Of a stretch of DNA of 64,000 nucleotides, positions 44,802-54,701 are shown in pieces. Under the pieces are notes generated by a model that saw only the letters and a program-made list of their open reading frames with translations, ran no database searches and was not told the DNA's origin. A program made the translations under genes and the position numbers. The DNA is taken from assembly GCA_020847545.1 (NCBI GenBank), contig JADLBV010000001.1, forward strand, positions 1 through 64,000, read 5' to 3'. The DNA comes from Phycisphaerales bacterium (lineage in GTDB: Bacteria; Planctomycetota; Phycisphaerae; Tepidisphaerales; Tepidisphaeraceae). Within the stretch, counting starts at the first letter, position 1, and each line of letters begins with the position of its first letter.

Positions 44802-45923
44802 ATGACCGAAGCGAATGCAGCACCAAGAGTGAAGCCCGTGGCCGGCCGGCCGATCCTGGCCCCCAATGATCAGGACACCGGACGCGATGAAAAAGTGTTG
44901 TTGCTGGGCATCGACCTGGGAACATCGCGCAGCTCGATTGTGTCGTTGTCGGGCGCGCGAAAGACGGTGGAAAGCTATGTGGGTTATCCCAAGGACGCCG
45001 TCAGCCGCAAGTTTTTGAAGGCGGATGTGATCTACGGCCGGGCGGCGTTGGACAACCGGCTGGCGGTTGATTTGTATCGCCCTCTGGAAAAGGGCGTCAT
45101 CAAGGGGACGCGGGATGATGATGCCAACAGCGCGGAGGAACAGCGTAAAAACCTGGAGGCCGCCAAGGTATTGTTGCGGCACATGGTGGACCTGGTGCAT
45201 CCGGGCCGCGATGAGGTGCTGTTTGGCGTAATCGGCGTCCCTTCGCGGGCAACGGTCAAGAACAAGCAGGCGATTCTGGACATCGCCCGCGAAGTGCTGG
45301 ACAGCGTGATGATCGTCTCCGAACCGTTTACGGTCGCCTATGGCATGGAGCGCATGAGCGATGTGCTGGTGATCGACATCGGCGCCGGCACGACCGACCT
45401 GTGCCGGATGCACGGCACGGTTCCGGTTGAGGAAGATGAAATTTCCTATCCACTGGCGGGCGATGCGGTGGATCAGAAGCTGTATGACCTGATTCGGGCG
45501 CGTTTCCCCAAGGCGCAGTTGACCGTCAACATGTGCAAGATATTCAAGGAGCAGTACGGGTTTGTCTCCGATGCCAAGGACAAGATCGAGGTGATGATCC
45601 CGGTGGATGGCAAGCCGACGCCGCATGACATCACCGCGGATGTTCGTCAGGCATGCGAGATTCTGATCTCTCCAATCGTCGAGGGAATTCAGAAGCTGGT
45701 CTCCAGTTTCAACCCCGAATTCCAGGAACGGCTGCGTCACAACATCGTGCTGTCGGGCGGCGGGGCGCTGATGGATGGCCTGAACAAGCGCATCGAGGAT
45801 GCCATGCAGGCGATCGGCGGCGGGCGCGTGGCGGTGGTTGAAGAACCCCTCTACGCCGGTGCCAACGGCGCGCTGCAACTGGCGGTGGACATGCCGGGCG
45901 AATACTGGCAGCAGTTGCGGTAA
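44802..45923 (+). CDS. MamK-like bacterial actin filament protein
   Basis: MamK builds cytoskeletal filaments that organise magnetosomes. The 373-residue protein has the actin-fold sites: phosphate-1 LLGIDLGTSRSS (34-45), phosphate-2 VIDIGAGTTDLC (190-201) and adenosine LSGGGALMDGL (317-327). Beyond these, it shares MamK-specific stretches, from memory of that family: YVGYPKD, YRPLEKGV, GVIGVPSRA, VSEPFTVAYG, GTVPVEEDE, PVDGKPTPHDIT and the C-terminal AGANGALQLAVDMPGEYWQQL. E174 in VSEPF sits where MamK has its catalytic glutamate. About 30 extra residues precede the core. The gene has GGAG upstream and ends before a strong terminator. No other mam gene is in the window. Confidence 0.9.
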   Translation: MTEANAAPRVKPVAGRPILAPNDQDTGRDEKVLLLGIDLGTSRSSIVSLSGARKTVESYVGYPKDAVSRKFLKADVIYGRAALDNRLAVDLYRPLEKGVIKGTRDDDANSAEEQRKNLEAAKVLLRHMVDLVHPGRDEVLFGVIGVPSRATVKNKQAILDIAREVLDSVMIVSEPFTVAYGMERMSDVLVIDIGAGTTDLCRMHGTVPVEEDEISYPLAGDAVDQKLYDLIRARFPKAQLTVNMCKIFKEQYGFVSDAKDKIEVMIPVDGKPTPHDITADVRQACEILISPIVEGIQKLVSSFNPEFQERLRHNIVLSGGGALMDGLNKRIEDAMQAIGGGRVAVVEEPLYAGANGALQLAVDMPGEYWQQLR

Positions 45924-45951
45924 GTGTTCGTGATTGCGATTTGGAACCCCG

Positions 45952-45982
45952 ACACTGGCGGATCGTCCGCCAGTGTTTTTTT
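45952..45982 (+). terminator. Rho-independent terminator after the MamK-like gene
   Basis: An 11-bp perfect stem (45952-45962 with 45966-45976, arm ACACTGGCGGA) with a three-base loop is followed by seven T. Its tail touches the stop codon of the convergent glpK gene. Confidence 0.92.
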
Positions 45983-47495
45983 ATTGCGCCTCATCGGCGG
46001 AGAGCCATCTCAACGAACGCTCGACCGCCTTTTGCCATTGGCCATGCAGCCGTTGGCGAGTGGATGGGGACATCGTCGGCCGCCAGGAGCGGTCGATGCG
46101 CCAGGTTTGTGGCAGGGCGTCTTCATCTTGCCAGAATCCCACCGCCAGACCGGCCGCGAAGGCGGCTCCAAGTGTGGTCGTCTCGGCCGACTGGCAACGC
46201 ACCACCGGAATATCCAGCAGATCGGCCTGAAATTGCATCAGCAATCCGTTGGCCGACATGCCGCCATCGGCCTTGAGCGATTGCAGCGTGATGGGGCAAT
46301 CCTGTCGCATGGCCGACAGCACGTCGAGGGTTTGAAACGCGGTGGATTCGAGCGCGGCGCGGGCGATGTGGGCCTTGGTGGAGTGCGCACTGAGGCCGAC
46401 AATGATGCCGCGGGCATCGGATCGCCAGTATGGGGCGAACAGGCCGGAAAATGCGGGGACGAAATAGACGCCCCCATTGTCGGCGACGCCGGCGGCGAGC
46501 GATTCAACCTGTGCGGATTGGGTGATGATACCCAGGTTGTCGCGCAGCCACTGGATGGCCGCGCCCGCCACGGCGATGGAGCCTTCCAGCGCATAGACAG
46601 GCGGACGGCCGGCGAATTGATAGCCAACCGTGGTCAGCAGGCCGCGCGTGGAGACAACAGGCGTTGTGCCGGTGTTCATCAATAAAAAACAGCCGGTTCC
46701 ATAGGTATTTTTGATTTCGCCGGGGGCAAAACAGCATTGGCCGACGAGGGCGGCCTGCTGATCACCCAAGTTCGCGGCGATGGGAACCGATGCGCCAATC
46801 GGCCCGGCGGGATCGGTCAAACCATACGCGGCCGGGTCGGATGAGGGGTTGATGCGGGGGAGCAGCGAACGTGGAATGTTGAAAAATTCCAGCAGTTCAT
46901 CATCCCAATCCAACGTGCGCAGATTCATCAGCAAGGTGCGCGAGGCGTTGGTGACATCGGTCAGATGTCGGCCACCATTGGGGCCGCCGGTGAGATTCCA
47001 GATCAGCCATGAATCGATCGTCCCCGCAAGGGCATGACCCTGGGCGGCGGCGTCGCGGGCCAAATCCACATGATCCAGAATCCATCGGATTTTCGGTGCG
47101 GAAAAATAGGTGGCGATGGGAAGGCCGGTTTTCTGGGTGACAACAGGGGAGAACGAATCGGCGGCGTATTGTTCGCAGGCGTGGCGGATGCGCGTGTCCT
47201 GCCAGACGATGGCGTTATAAAACGGCCGGCCGGTGCGACGATCCCAGATGAGCGTGGTTTCGCGCTGATTGGTCAACGCGACGGCCGCGATCTGCCCAGT
47301 TCCATGCTGTGACAGGCAATCCGCGATGACTTGCCGGGTGGAATTCCAGATTTCAAGCGGATCATGCTCGACCCAGCCGGGTTGGGGATGGATCTGGCGA
47401 TGTTCGCGCTGTTGGAGTTTCAGGTTCGCATCCTGATCCACCAGCGAGCAGCGGGTTGACGTGGTGCCCTGATCGATGGCGAGGATGTGGGCCAT
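45981..47495 (-). CDS. glpK: Glycerol kinase
   Basis: GlpK phosphorylates glycerol to glycerol-3-phosphate. The 504-residue protein (ATG 47495, starting [15 protein letters not shown]) has the FGGY-kinase signature [13 protein letters not shown]. Other motifs are [25 protein letters not shown] (catalytic Asp region), the [10 protein letters not shown] phosphate loop and NTYGTGCF. Length is normal for GlpK (about 500). The longer in-frame reading to 47531 adds 12 residues not expected in the family. glpF and glpD are not adjacent. Its tail converges with the MamK-like gene. Confidence 0.95.
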   Translation of the reverse strand: MAHILAIDQGTTSTRCSLVDQDANLKLQQREHRQIHPQPGWVEHDPLEIWNSTRQVIADCLSQHGTGQIAAVALTNQRETTLIWDRRTGRPFYNAIVWQDTRIRHACEQYAADSFSPVVTQKTGLPIATYFSAPKIRWILDHVDLARDAAAQGHALAGTIDSWLIWNLTGGPNGGRHLTDVTNASRTLLMNLRTLDWDDELLEFFNIPRSLLPRINPSSDPAAYGLTDPAGPIGASVPIAANLGDQQAALVGQCCFAPGEIKNTYGTGCFLLMNTGTTPVVSTRGLLTTVGYQFAGRPPVYALEGSIAVAGAAIQWLRDNLGIITQSAQVESLAAGVADNGGVYFVPAFSGLFAPYWRSDARGIIVGLSAHSTKAHIARAALESTAFQTLDVLSAMRQDCPITLQSLKADGGMSANGLLMQFQADLLDIPVVRCQSAETTTLGAAFAAGLAVGFWQDEDALPQTWRIDRSWRPTMSPSTRQRLHGQWQKAVERSLRWLSADEAQ

Positions 47496-47538
47496 GTGAA
47501 TCAGTTTAACCGGAGAGCCTCCAGCCGACACACAAAGC

Positions 47539-48186
47539 CTAAAATTTCGGTGGTTTCCAGCGGCTGAGGAGTTGTTTGAGTTTGGCTTCGGTCAGTGGGT
47601 TGGTGAGCATCTGATCGAAGACGCTCAATGGGACGGCGGCCGCATCCGCCCCCAACAAAGCCACCTCCACCAGTTCATTGCTGGTGCGAACCGGGGAGGC
47701 GAGGATGCGGGTGGGGTATTCGTAATTGGCGAAAATCCGGCGGATTTTGGCGATCAGTTTCAGGCGGGTTTTGGTCGGTTTCTCATCACGTTCACCGATG
47801 TAAGGGCTGATGTAGGCGGCATTGGCCTTGGCGGCGGCGATCGCCTGTGCGGCGTTGAAACAGAGTGTCATGTTGATGTGGATGTCGTGGCGAGCGAGAT
47901 GACGAAGGGCCTTTTGGCCCGGCTTGTTGGCCGGTAGTTTGAGGATGATGTCGTCGGAAATGGCCGCAAGTGTTTTGGCCTCGGCGATCATGTCGCGCAA
48001 CAGATGGCTGGTGACATCCGCAAAGACCGGCCCGCCGGCCAGTTCGGCCATCTCCGCCAGCACCTTGGGATACGGCTTTTTTTCACGCTGGGCGGCCAAC
48101 GGCGTGGTGACGACGCCGTCGATGACGCCCAGTTCCCGCGCCTGGCGGATTTCGTCGAGACTGTCTGTCTCCAGAAATAGCTGCAT
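47539..48186 (-). CDS. Fructose-6-phosphate aldolase/transaldolase-like protein (FSA/TalC)
   Basis: The 215-residue protein belongs to the short transaldolase group, usually about 215-220 residues and decameric. The Schiff-base lysine is K83 in IILKLPAN; other conserved segments are [45 protein letters not shown] and [28 protein letters not shown]. In place of the family's TTNPSL-type motif it reads VTTPLAA, so specificity may differ from classical FSA. It is 25 bases downstream of the tal stop and may be co-transcribed. Confidence 0.9.
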   Translation of the reverse strand: MQLFLETDSLDEIRQARELGVIDGVVTTPLAAQREKKPYPKVLAEMAELAGGPVFADVTSHLLRDMIAEAKTLAAISDDIILKLPANKPGQKALRHLARHDIHINMTLCFNAAQAIAAAKANAAYISPYIGERDEKPTKTRLKLIAKIRRIFANYEYPTRILASPVRTSNELVEVALLGADAAAVPLSVFDQMLTNPLTEAKLKQLLSRWKPPKF

Positions 48187-48211
48187 AAAAAGGCGCCCGA
48201 TTCAATGAATA

Positions 48212-49258
48212 TTACGCCAATGCAGCGCGTCGGCCGGCGATCAGCTTAATGAGCGCCTTCATCGGATCGGCGAATTTGGCGATCCCCTCCTCCATCAACT
48301 TCTGCTCCAGCTTTTGCATGTCCACCTTCTGGTGGATTTCATCAATGACCGCCTGTGGGGGAAATTGATCGACCTTGCGGGTGTAGGTTTTATTGAGCCG
48401 TTGGACGGCCTCGTTGGTGGCCGGCGGATTGGTCTGGATGTCGCTGCCGGCCAGCGCTTCAACATATTTATCGGGTGAATCCTTGGGATTTTTGACACCC
48501 GTGGAGGCGAAGATGATCTCCTGTTGCAGCCGAAGCTTTTTGTCGCTCCAGAATTGCTGGTTGTCGCGCCAGACTTCCTTGGCGTTGAGAATGCCCACCT
48601 GCCCTTGTGCGGCGGGGCTGAGGGTGGAGACATGCTTCTCGGTATACACATCTTCACGGGAGATGAAGATGCTGTAGACGCTCTTAAATTGGTCCAACCC
48701 CTCGCGTCGGCGCTGGGCGCCCCGCCAGATGGCCTCCCGTGAGACCTTGTATTGGCGATGGGAGAAAATCAGCGTGACATTGATGGTGACGCCGGCGGCG
48801 GCGACTTCCTCCAGCGCATCCAACCCGGCCGCGGTGGCGGGGATTTTAATCATGCGGTTTTGATGTCCGGCCGACCATTTTTTGGCCAGCTCAATGTATT
48901 TCTGAACACGCTGGGCGTGCGGCGGGGCATCGTGCGGGTCTTCCAGAAGCGGGTCCAGCTCAAAGCTGACATACCCATCATTGCCTTTGGTCTGTTGCCA
49001 CGAGGGCAAAAAGACCTTCTGAGCATCGCGAACAAGCTGATCGGTCAATTGCCAGGCGATGGCGGTGTCGTCCAGCTTCTGTGAAATCAGCTTGGAAATG
49101 GCCGGGTCATAACCGCCCCCTTTGATGATGTCGGCGATGATGATCGGGTTGGATGTGGCGCCGCTGGCCCCCAGGGCGCGGTTTTCCTGAACCATTTTGG
49201 GGTCGATGGAATCGAGCCAGAGCTTGGTTCCCGTTGCGATCAGCGATTGAATGGACAT
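48212..49258 (-). CDS. tal: Transaldolase
   Basis: Transaldolase moves a three-carbon unit between sugar phosphates in the pentose phosphate pathway. The 348-residue protein (ATG 49258 with AAGG upstream) has [34 protein letters not shown] (13-46) and the Schiff-base lysine K138 in [33 protein letters not shown] and the late DPMKALI segment follow. Length suits the long transaldolase group. Lying just upstream of an FSA-like gene, it gives the organism two transaldolase-fold enzymes side by side. Confidence 0.93.
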   Translation of the reverse strand: MSIQSLIATGTKLWLDSIDPKMVQENRALGASGATSNPIIIADIIKGGGYDPAISKLISQKLDDTAIAWQLTDQLVRDAQKVFLPSWQQTKGNDGYVSFELDPLLEDPHDAPPHAQRVQKYIELAKKWSAGHQNRMIKIPATAAGLDALEEVAAAGVTINVTLIFSHRQYKVSREAIWRGAQRRREGLDQFKSVYSIFISREDVYTEKHVSTLSPAAQGQVGILNAKEVWRDNQQFWSDKKLRLQQEIIFASTGVKNPKDSPDKYVEALAGSDIQTNPPATNEAVQRLNKTYTRKVDQFPPQAVIDEIHQKVDMQKLEQKLMEEGIAKFADPMKALIKLIAGRRAALA

Positions 49259-49367
49259 GTCCAACCTTTCTTTTAAAAGTGCAATACCAATCCTAGGGCG
49301 GCCGACGGCACGGGTAAACCCACCCGCCACTTTTGCATTCCCCGGCCCGATGCGGTAGGACTATCGG

Positions 49368-50912
49368 ATGCTTCACGATGAAGTCATTCCCATTTTGGAC
49401 TTTGGATCGCAGTATGCCCAGCTCATCGCCCGACGGGTGAGGGAAAAAGGGGTGTACAGCGAGTTGGTCAGGCCGGATATTTCGCTGGATGAATTGCGCA
49501 AGCTCAACCCCAAGGGATTGATTCTTTCCGGCGGCCCATCCAGCGTCTATGAGGCCGATGCGCCCAAATGCGACCTGCGGATTTTTGACCTTGGCGTGCC
49601 GATCCTCGGCATCTGTTACGGGATGCAACTGGGGGCGCACATCCTCGGCGGACAGGTAAAACCGGCCAAGGCGCGCGAATATGGTCGTGCCAAACTAACG
49701 GTGGCCGGCGACGATGCGCTGGTGCGCGGCCTGCCCGCCGACACCACCGTCTGGATGAGCCACGGCGACCAGATTCACGAACTTCCGGCCGAGTTTGTGC
49801 CGCTGGCGACCACCCCAACCTGCCCCTATGCCGCGATGAAACACCGCGATCGCACCTTTTATGGTGTGCAGTTTCATCCGGAAGTCACCCACACCCCCCG
49901 CGGCGAACAGATTTTCCAGAATTTTCTTTACGACATCTGCCACTGCAGGGGCGATTGGACGATGGGGAATTTCATCGAACAGACCATCCGCCACGTCCGC
50001 GAACAGGTGGGGATGGGCAAGGTCATCTGCGGCCTGAGCGGCGGGGTGGATTCCTCCGTGGTGGCCGCCCTGCTGCACAAGGCCATCGGCGATCAACTGG
50101 TTTGCATCTTCGTCGACAACGGCCTGTTGCGCAAAAACGAACGGCAACTGGTGGAATCGACCTTCCGCGACCATTTCAAGATCGATCTGCGCGTACACGA
50201 TGCCACGGAACATTTTCTGGACGCATTGAAGGATGTCACCGACCCGCAACAAAAGCGCAAGATCATCGGGCGCAAATTCATCGAGGCCTTCAAACGCGAG
50301 GCGGCCGGCATCGACGATGCGCAATTTCTGGCTCAGGGGACGCTCTATCCGGATGTGATCGAGTCCGGCCACGGTTACGCCGGCACGGCCGCCAATATCA
50401 AGCTGCACCACAACGTGGGCGGTTTGCCCGCGGAACTCGGTTTTGAGCTGGTCGAGCCGTTGCGCGAGCTGTTTAAGGATGAAGTCAGACGGGTGGGCGA
50501 GATGCTGGGTTTGCCTGAAAATCTGGTCTGGCGGCATCCATTCCCCGGCCCCGGCCTGGCGGTGCGGATCATCGGGCAAATTACACCCGAGCGCCTGCGC
50601 ATCCTGCGCGATGCCGATGAGATCGTGCTGGAGGAGCTGGTGGCCAACAACCTCTATCGCAAAACCGCGCAGGTCTTCGCGGTGCTGCTCCCAATCGGCA
50701 CGGTGGGCGTGATGGGTGATGCCCGCAGCTACGATTCGGTGGTCGCCATCCGCGCGGTCGAGAGCCAGGATTTCATGACCGCCGACTGGGCGCGAATCCC
50801 CTTCGACGTGCTGGCGACGATGAGCAACCGGATCATCAACGAAGTCCGCGGCGTCAACCGCGTCGTCTACGACATCAGCTCCAAGCCGCCGGCGACGATC
50901 GAGTGGGAATAA
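49368..50912 (+). CDS. guaA: GMP synthase (glutamine-hydrolysing)
   Basis: GuaA converts XMP to GMP using glutamine and ATP. The 514-residue protein has an N-terminal class I glutamine amidotransferase domain with C83 (GICYGMQLG) and the His/Glu pair in FHPEVTHT. The ATP pyrophosphatase domain has [10 protein letters not shown] near 221-230, and a C-terminal dimerisation domain follows ([42 protein letters not shown]). Domain order and length are normal. lipB starts just after or across its stop. Confidence 0.97.
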   Translation: MLHDEVIPILDFGSQYAQLIARRVREKGVYSELVRPDISLDELRKLNPKGLILSGGPSSVYEADAPKCDLRIFDLGVPILGICYGMQLGAHILGGQVKPAKAREYGRAKLTVAGDDALVRGLPADTTVWMSHGDQIHELPAEFVPLATTPTCPYAAMKHRDRTFYGVQFHPEVTHTPRGEQIFQNFLYDICHCRGDWTMGNFIEQTIRHVREQVGMGKVICGLSGGVDSSVVAALLHKAIGDQLVCIFVDNGLLRKNERQLVESTFRDHFKIDLRVHDATEHFLDALKDVTDPQQKRKIIGRKFIEAFKREAAGIDDAQFLAQGTLYPDVIESGHGYAGTAANIKLHHNVGGLPAELGFELVEPLRELFKDEVRRVGEMLGLPENLVWRHPFPGPGLAVRIIGQITPERLRILRDADEIVLEELVANNLYRKTAQVFAVLLPIGTVGVMGDARSYDSVVAIRAVESQDFMTADWARIPFDVLATMSNRIINEVRGVNRVVYDISSKPPATIEWE

Positions 50913-50932
50913 TCCGCGTCGTGGAATCGAAT

Positions 50933-51577
50933 ATGCAGGTCATCGATCTGGGATTGATGGAATATCGCCAAGCATGGGCCAAGCAGGAGGAGGCCCATCA
51001 GGAAGTTCTTGATGGCGCTCCCGAACGGATTTTGATCGTTGAGCATCCGCCGGTGATTACGCTCGGCCGGCGCGACGGCGGGGAGCGGCATTTGATCGCA
51101 TCGGCCGATCAATTGAACAAATTGGGCGTGGATGTGGTGCGGACCGACCGTGGCGGGGATGTGACGTTTCATGGTCCCGGCCAGGTGGTGGCATACCCGA
51201 TCATTCGGCTGGTCGATCACGGTTTGTCGGTGGGCGGATATGTGCGGACCTTGCAGGAGGCGGTGGTGAAGGTGCTGGATGGGATCGGCATCGCAGCCCA
51301 CCTGGAAGCGGGCGCGGTGGGGGTTTGGGTGAACAATGAACAGGGAATCGCGGCCAAAATCTGCGCGCTGGGGGTGCGAATCCGCCGGGGTGTGTCATTG
51401 CACGGAATCGCCCTGAACGTGCGCACCGAACTGGGGTATTTCGACCTGATCGTCCCTTGCGGGCTGACGGGCAGGCCGGTGACATCCGTTGAAAAAATAT
51501 TGGGGGACCGGACGCCTGAAATGGAGCGGATCAAGCAACGGGTGGCCGGTGGATTGATCGCGGCATTTCAACGCTGA
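50933..51577 (+). CDS. lipB: Octanoyltransferase LipB
   Basis: LipB moves octanoyl from acyl carrier protein to lipoyl domains, the first step of lipoate synthesis. The 214-residue protein has VEHPPVITLGRR, RGGDVTFHGPGQ (73-84), the conserved lysine K142 in AAKICALGVR and the acyl-accepting cysteine C176 in VPCGL. ATG 50933 is chosen; a GTG at 50903 or 50921 in the same frame would overlap guaA or begin closer. The lipA gene is not adjacent. Confidence 0.95.
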   Translation: MQVIDLGLMEYRQAWAKQEEAHQEVLDGAPERILIVEHPPVITLGRRDGGERHLIASADQLNKLGVDVVRTDRGGDVTFHGPGQVVAYPIIRLVDHGLSVGGYVRTLQEAVVKVLDGIGIAAHLEAGAVGVWVNNEQGIAAKICALGVRIRRGVSLHGIALNVRTELGYFDLIVPCGLTGRPVTSVEKILGDRTPEMERIKQRVAGGLIAAFQR

Positions 51578-51584
51578 CGTTCAA

Positions 51585-52547
51585 TCAATGCGCATCCGGC
51601 TCCAGCGGGCCTCCCAGTTGCCGCACGAAAAAGAGTCGGCCGGGCATGGTGGGCATCCATGAGCTGGGGATCCACGGCGTCGGGCCGTGCTGAAGCGTGA
51701 CGCAGAGGCTCATCCCCTGCCACATCGCCCCGCGGTCGGGATAGGCGCCATCCGCGCCGCCGATGCAGAAATCGCTTTGCAGGAACAACCCCGGGCCGAT
51801 GGTGTTGGCAAAACAGGGGATCAGCGTGAATCGGCTGTTGAAACTGTGCAGGGAATTCTGTTCGATGGTCAGCGGATGCAGCGCAACGCCCAGCCGGTGG
51901 GTCTGGCGCTTCCAGCGCGACTCGGGATATTGGCCGGCGAGTTGCGGCTCCCAGAAGGCGATGTGACATGCCCGGCCGATGCCATACACCGTCACCAGCC
52001 GCCCACCCCGCTTTTTGATCGCGGCGATTTTTCCTGCATAGGTGGGCAGGTTCTTTCGCGTGGCGAAATTGCGCTGTTCGGCCGGCACGGTCAGCCGTCC
52101 CAGTGGATTGAACAACGCACCCTTCATCGCGTTTTCAAAACCGCCGGGCTGGTCGCCGGGCATGGTGTTGCCGGCGGCGTCCGACCACTCATCCATGTTG
52201 AACGTGGTGACATGATCGCAGCGGGTTCCGCTGGCTTTGATCCGCTTCACCACGGTCTTGTACATCCCCATCGGTCCAACCGGCAAAATAATCGCCAGTT
52301 CCTGGCCCACCTTGCGGGTCTTCTCGATCTGGTCGGCGATGGCATCCCCCATGAGCTGGTCCATCTCGGAGACATCCTCCACCACCACCGGCTTGAAATT
52401 GCGGTTCCAGAAACGCGCCCGCGTGGTGATCTTCTTCAATCCCAGCCCGCAGCACCGGTCGATCTTCCTCAGATCCCATCCGGCGGGATAAAATTTTTCC
52501 AGCAACGATCCCTTGATCGTGTTCAACATCGTCAATGATTTGGGCAT
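51585..52547 (-). CDS. NagB-like (glucosamine-6-phosphate deaminase-fold) protein with altered active site
   Basis: NagB converts glucosamine-6-phosphate to fructose-6-phosphate and ammonia. The 320-residue protein keeps LPVGPMGMY (89-96, phosphate loop) and FNMDEW (116-121, including the general-base Asp). It also keeps a region equal to GxGxDGHIAFNEP. That region reads GIGRACHIAFWEP: H195 and E200 are kept, but the catalytic Asp is Ala193 and the Asn is Trp. It is longer than NagB (about 265). Its start overlaps the LmbE stop as TAATG, so the two are coupled. Deaminase activity is doubtful; a related amino-sugar isomerase or binding role is possible. Confidence 0.8.
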   Translation of the reverse strand: MPKSLTMLNTIKGSLLEKFYPAGWDLRKIDRCCGLGLKKITTRARFWNRNFKPVVVEDVSEMDQLMGDAIADQIEKTRKVGQELAIILPVGPMGMYKTVVKRIKASGTRCDHVTTFNMDEWSDAAGNTMPGDQPGGFENAMKGALFNPLGRLTVPAEQRNFATRKNLPTYAGKIAAIKKRGGRLVTVYGIGRACHIAFWEPQLAGQYPESRWKRQTHRLGVALHPLTIEQNSLHSFNSRFTLIPCFANTIGPGLFLQSDFCIGGADGAYPDRGAMWQGMSLCVTLQHGPTPWIPSSWMPTMPGRLFFVRQLGGPLEPDAH

Positions 52548-53293
52548 TATTTTTTGCTCCCTAAAAGTTCAACCAGAATGTCATCGTGCGGATAGGCGTG
52601 TCCCAGGTGCTGAACAAACGCCTCGGCATAGGCCAGTCCGGCCTGTTTGCCCCGCAAAATGCCGTGCCGTTTCATCGCTTCGATGTATTCATCCATCCCA
52701 TGATGGGCGCGAAGCCATTCGCGCTGCGAGGCGTGGCACGCCAGCATGTGCGATTTTTTGTCCATGACGGCCGTCACATCGATCACCGTGGTGGGTGTGA
52801 CCAGATTCCCCTGCGGATCGACCCCTTCGATCGGATCGCAGTAATACAGATGAGGCACATGGGATCCGGGTAGCAGCGGAAACGTCGATGCGTTGGGCGC
52901 GCCGTATCCGAAACTGGCCGCGCGGGCCAGCAGATGAACCATCTCATGGTCCATCATGTAATCCTTGGCCGGATGGGTGAAAACCAGCGACGGGGCGACC
53001 CGGCGGAACAGATCGACCGTCTTTTGCAGCGTCGGCTGGTCGTAGCAGACGTAAATGTCCTTCTCCCCAAGGCAGTGATAGGTTGCCCCGATGGATTCGG
53101 CCGCCTTTTTCCCCTCCTGCGTGCGCGTGGCGCCGATCTCCCAGGGTGTCTGCGTCATCGTCCCACAGTCGCCCGCGGTGGCGGTGGCGATGTGAACACT
53201 CCAACCCGCCTCCGCCAACCGAACCAGAGTCCCGCCGCAAAGAATCTCGGCATCATCCGGATGGGCCAGAAAACTCAAAACGGTTTTATTCAT
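52547..53293 (-). CDS. LmbE/PIG-L-family deacetylase
   Basis: Members remove N-acetyl groups from N-acetylglucosamine-type sugars using zinc. The 248-residue protein starts MNKTVLSFLAHPDDAEILCGG, with the zinc-binding AHPDD at 10-14, and has FTHPAKDYMMDHEMVH (zinc His region, HxxxH near 117-125). The family's later conserved HxSQ-type HASQREW segment follows. ATG 53293 gives the normal start. Coupled with the NagB-like gene, it suggests N-acetylhexosamine metabolism, by inference. Confidence 0.9.
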   Translation of the reverse strand: MNKTVLSFLAHPDDAEILCGGTLVRLAEAGWSVHIATATAGDCGTMTQTPWEIGATRTQEGKKAAESIGATYHCLGEKDIYVCYDQPTLQKTVDLFRRVAPSLVFTHPAKDYMMDHEMVHLLARAASFGYGAPNASTFPLLPGSHVPHLYYCDPIEGVDPQGNLVTPTTVIDVTAVMDKKSHMLACHASQREWLRAHHGMDEYIEAMKRHGILRGKQAGLAYAEAFVQHLGHAYPHDDILVELLGSKK

Positions 53294-53357
53294 CGCGCTC
53301 GTTCCCACATCGATTATCAATTCCAACCAGTCCGCAACCCATTAGAACGATTCCACT

Positions 53358-54458
53358 TCATGTTGTCACGGCCGATGGTGGAGGCGCCGTGGATTCTCGA
53401 ACCACCAGCCGCGGCGTGATGAGTATTCCATGAACCGGTTGTGACTTTGTTCGCTCAATCTTGGCGATCAATAATTCAACGGCGGCCGTGCCCATCTCAT
53501 CGCGCTCTGGATTGATGGTCGTCAATGGAACCTCGCATTTGGGCACCAGGGTCGAATCATCAAACCCAACCACCGACAAATCACGCGGCACCTTCATTCC
53601 CAATGCCGTCGCCTCATGAATGATGCGAACGGCCCAGGTGTCGTTGTAGGCAACGATTCCCGTCGGATGATTGGGTTTGGTGAGCAAATCCCTCAGCTTT
53701 ACCTGATATTCCCTGGGATTGATGTTGATCAACTCCATCGCACAGTTGCCCGCCTGCCGACAGGCTTCCACAAACCCGCGCCGACGTTCTGAAACGATGG
53801 GAGGAAAATCATCCAGGGCAAAATCATCCGATATATAGGCAAGTCGTTGATGCCCCAGTTGGATCAGATGTCGGGTGGACAGTTGGATTCCATAGGCGTT
53901 GTCGATCAATACATGGTCTTCACGGCAATCCGGAATGCACATGTCCGCGAGCACGACCGCGATGTTCTCCCCGATCAACTCCTGATAATAAGCCCGCGCC
54001 TCCGTGGACCGCGGCGCAAGCACCACCCCTAGCGCATTGTCCCGCATGAAGGCACGAACCGACCGCAACTCCTCGGTTGTATTGTGCACCGATCCCATCG
54101 CCACCGTATATCCCCGACTGGCCGCCGCAGCACAGGCGCCTTGAACCAGCCCGGTAAACCCATATTCAACATCATACAGCATCAATCCGATCAACCCGAC
54201 CTGCAGATTGGCCGGCGGCCCGGAATTCAATGAACTGGTGATAAATGTGCCCCGACCCTGCTGACGGACGATCAAATGTTCCTGCTGCAACATGCGCAGT
54301 GCCAGACGAACGGTCCCTCGACTGATGTCAAATTGGTCGGCCAATTGACGCTCGGTTGGCAATGCAGCGCCCAGTGGATATTCGCCCGCATGAATCCGCT
54401 CACGCAACCGCGCCGCCAAGCTGCTTGCCGGTGGGATAAATGTCTTTGATTTCGACAT
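53358..54458 (-). CDS. GntR-type regulator with LacI-like sugar-binding domain (cluster B)
   Basis: The 366-residue protein has a GntR winged helix (RLRERIHAGEYPLGAALPTERQLADQFDISRGTVRLALRMLQQEHLIVRQQGRGTFI, about 18-73). A LacI/PBP1-type effector domain follows (VGLIGLMLYDVEYGFTGLVQG, DHVLIDNAYGIQLSTRHLIQLGHQRLAYISDD, LSVVGFDDSTLVPKCEVPLTTINPERDEMGTAAVELL). It is the counterpart of the regulator of cluster A but with different operator-like DNA. The start lies inside a perfect 7-bp palindrome (54456-54470). It is divergent from the GH123-like gene and probably controls that operon. Confidence 0.92.
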   Translation of the reverse strand: MSKSKTFIPPASSLAARLRERIHAGEYPLGAALPTERQLADQFDISRGTVRLALRMLQQEHLIVRQQGRGTFITSSLNSGPPANLQVGLIGLMLYDVEYGFTGLVQGACAAAASRGYTVAMGSVHNTTEELRSVRAFMRDNALGVVLAPRSTEARAYYQELIGENIAVVLADMCIPDCREDHVLIDNAYGIQLSTRHLIQLGHQRLAYISDDFALDDFPPIVSERRRGFVEACRQAGNCAMELININPREYQVKLRDLLTKPNHPTGIVAYNDTWAVRIIHEATALGMKVPRDLSVVGFDDSTLVPKCEVPLTTINPERDEMGTAAVELLIAKIERTKSQPVHGILITPRLVVRESTAPPPSAVTT

Positions 54459-54506
54459 GGATCATCCATGGACGAAATTATCTAACCATTTTGTACCAAT
54501 ATGGTA
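54456..54506. promoter_or_regulatory. Palindromic operator candidates at the cluster B regulator start
   Basis: CATGGAT-C-ATCCATG (54456-54470) is a perfect inverted repeat containing the regulator's start codon (54456-54458). TACCA-ATA-TGGTA (54494-54506) is a second perfect inverted repeat. Both are candidate sites for autoregulation. Confidence 0.5.
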
Positions 54507-54609
54507 AGGCATCGATTCAACGTCGTCCAACAAAATAGTCGTCGTATTGTAACACATTATTTTATAACGACTTATATGATTACATGGTCGGTATTGTTCC
54601 GCCTGAATT

Positions 54610-54641
54610 GTTTTGCTTCGATACAAAACGAGGGCTACACT
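54610..54641 (+). promoter_or_regulatory. Promoter of the GH123-like operon with overlapping inverted repeat
   Basis: TTGCTT (54613-54618) and TACACT (54636-54641) are 17 bases apart, 60 bases before ATG 54702. GTTTTG (54610-54615) and CAAAAC (54624-54629) form an inverted repeat with an eight-base spacer over the -35 box, a plausible operator. Confidence 0.5.
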
Positions 54642-54701
54642 TGATAAGTCAAAGTTCATTGTCAGTTCGATTCATTGTCTGGGTTCAATAGCGTGGGAAA
54701 G

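Noticed and set aside
44544-45878. 444-codon minus-strand frame across the MamK-like gene
   Set aside because: It is a shadow of a strongly conserved gene and shows only composition-driven Arg/His/Gln runs.
43919-45923. Part of a magnetosome island
   Set aside because: Only a MamK-like gene is present; no mamA, B, E, I, M, O, P or Q-like gene lies within the window.
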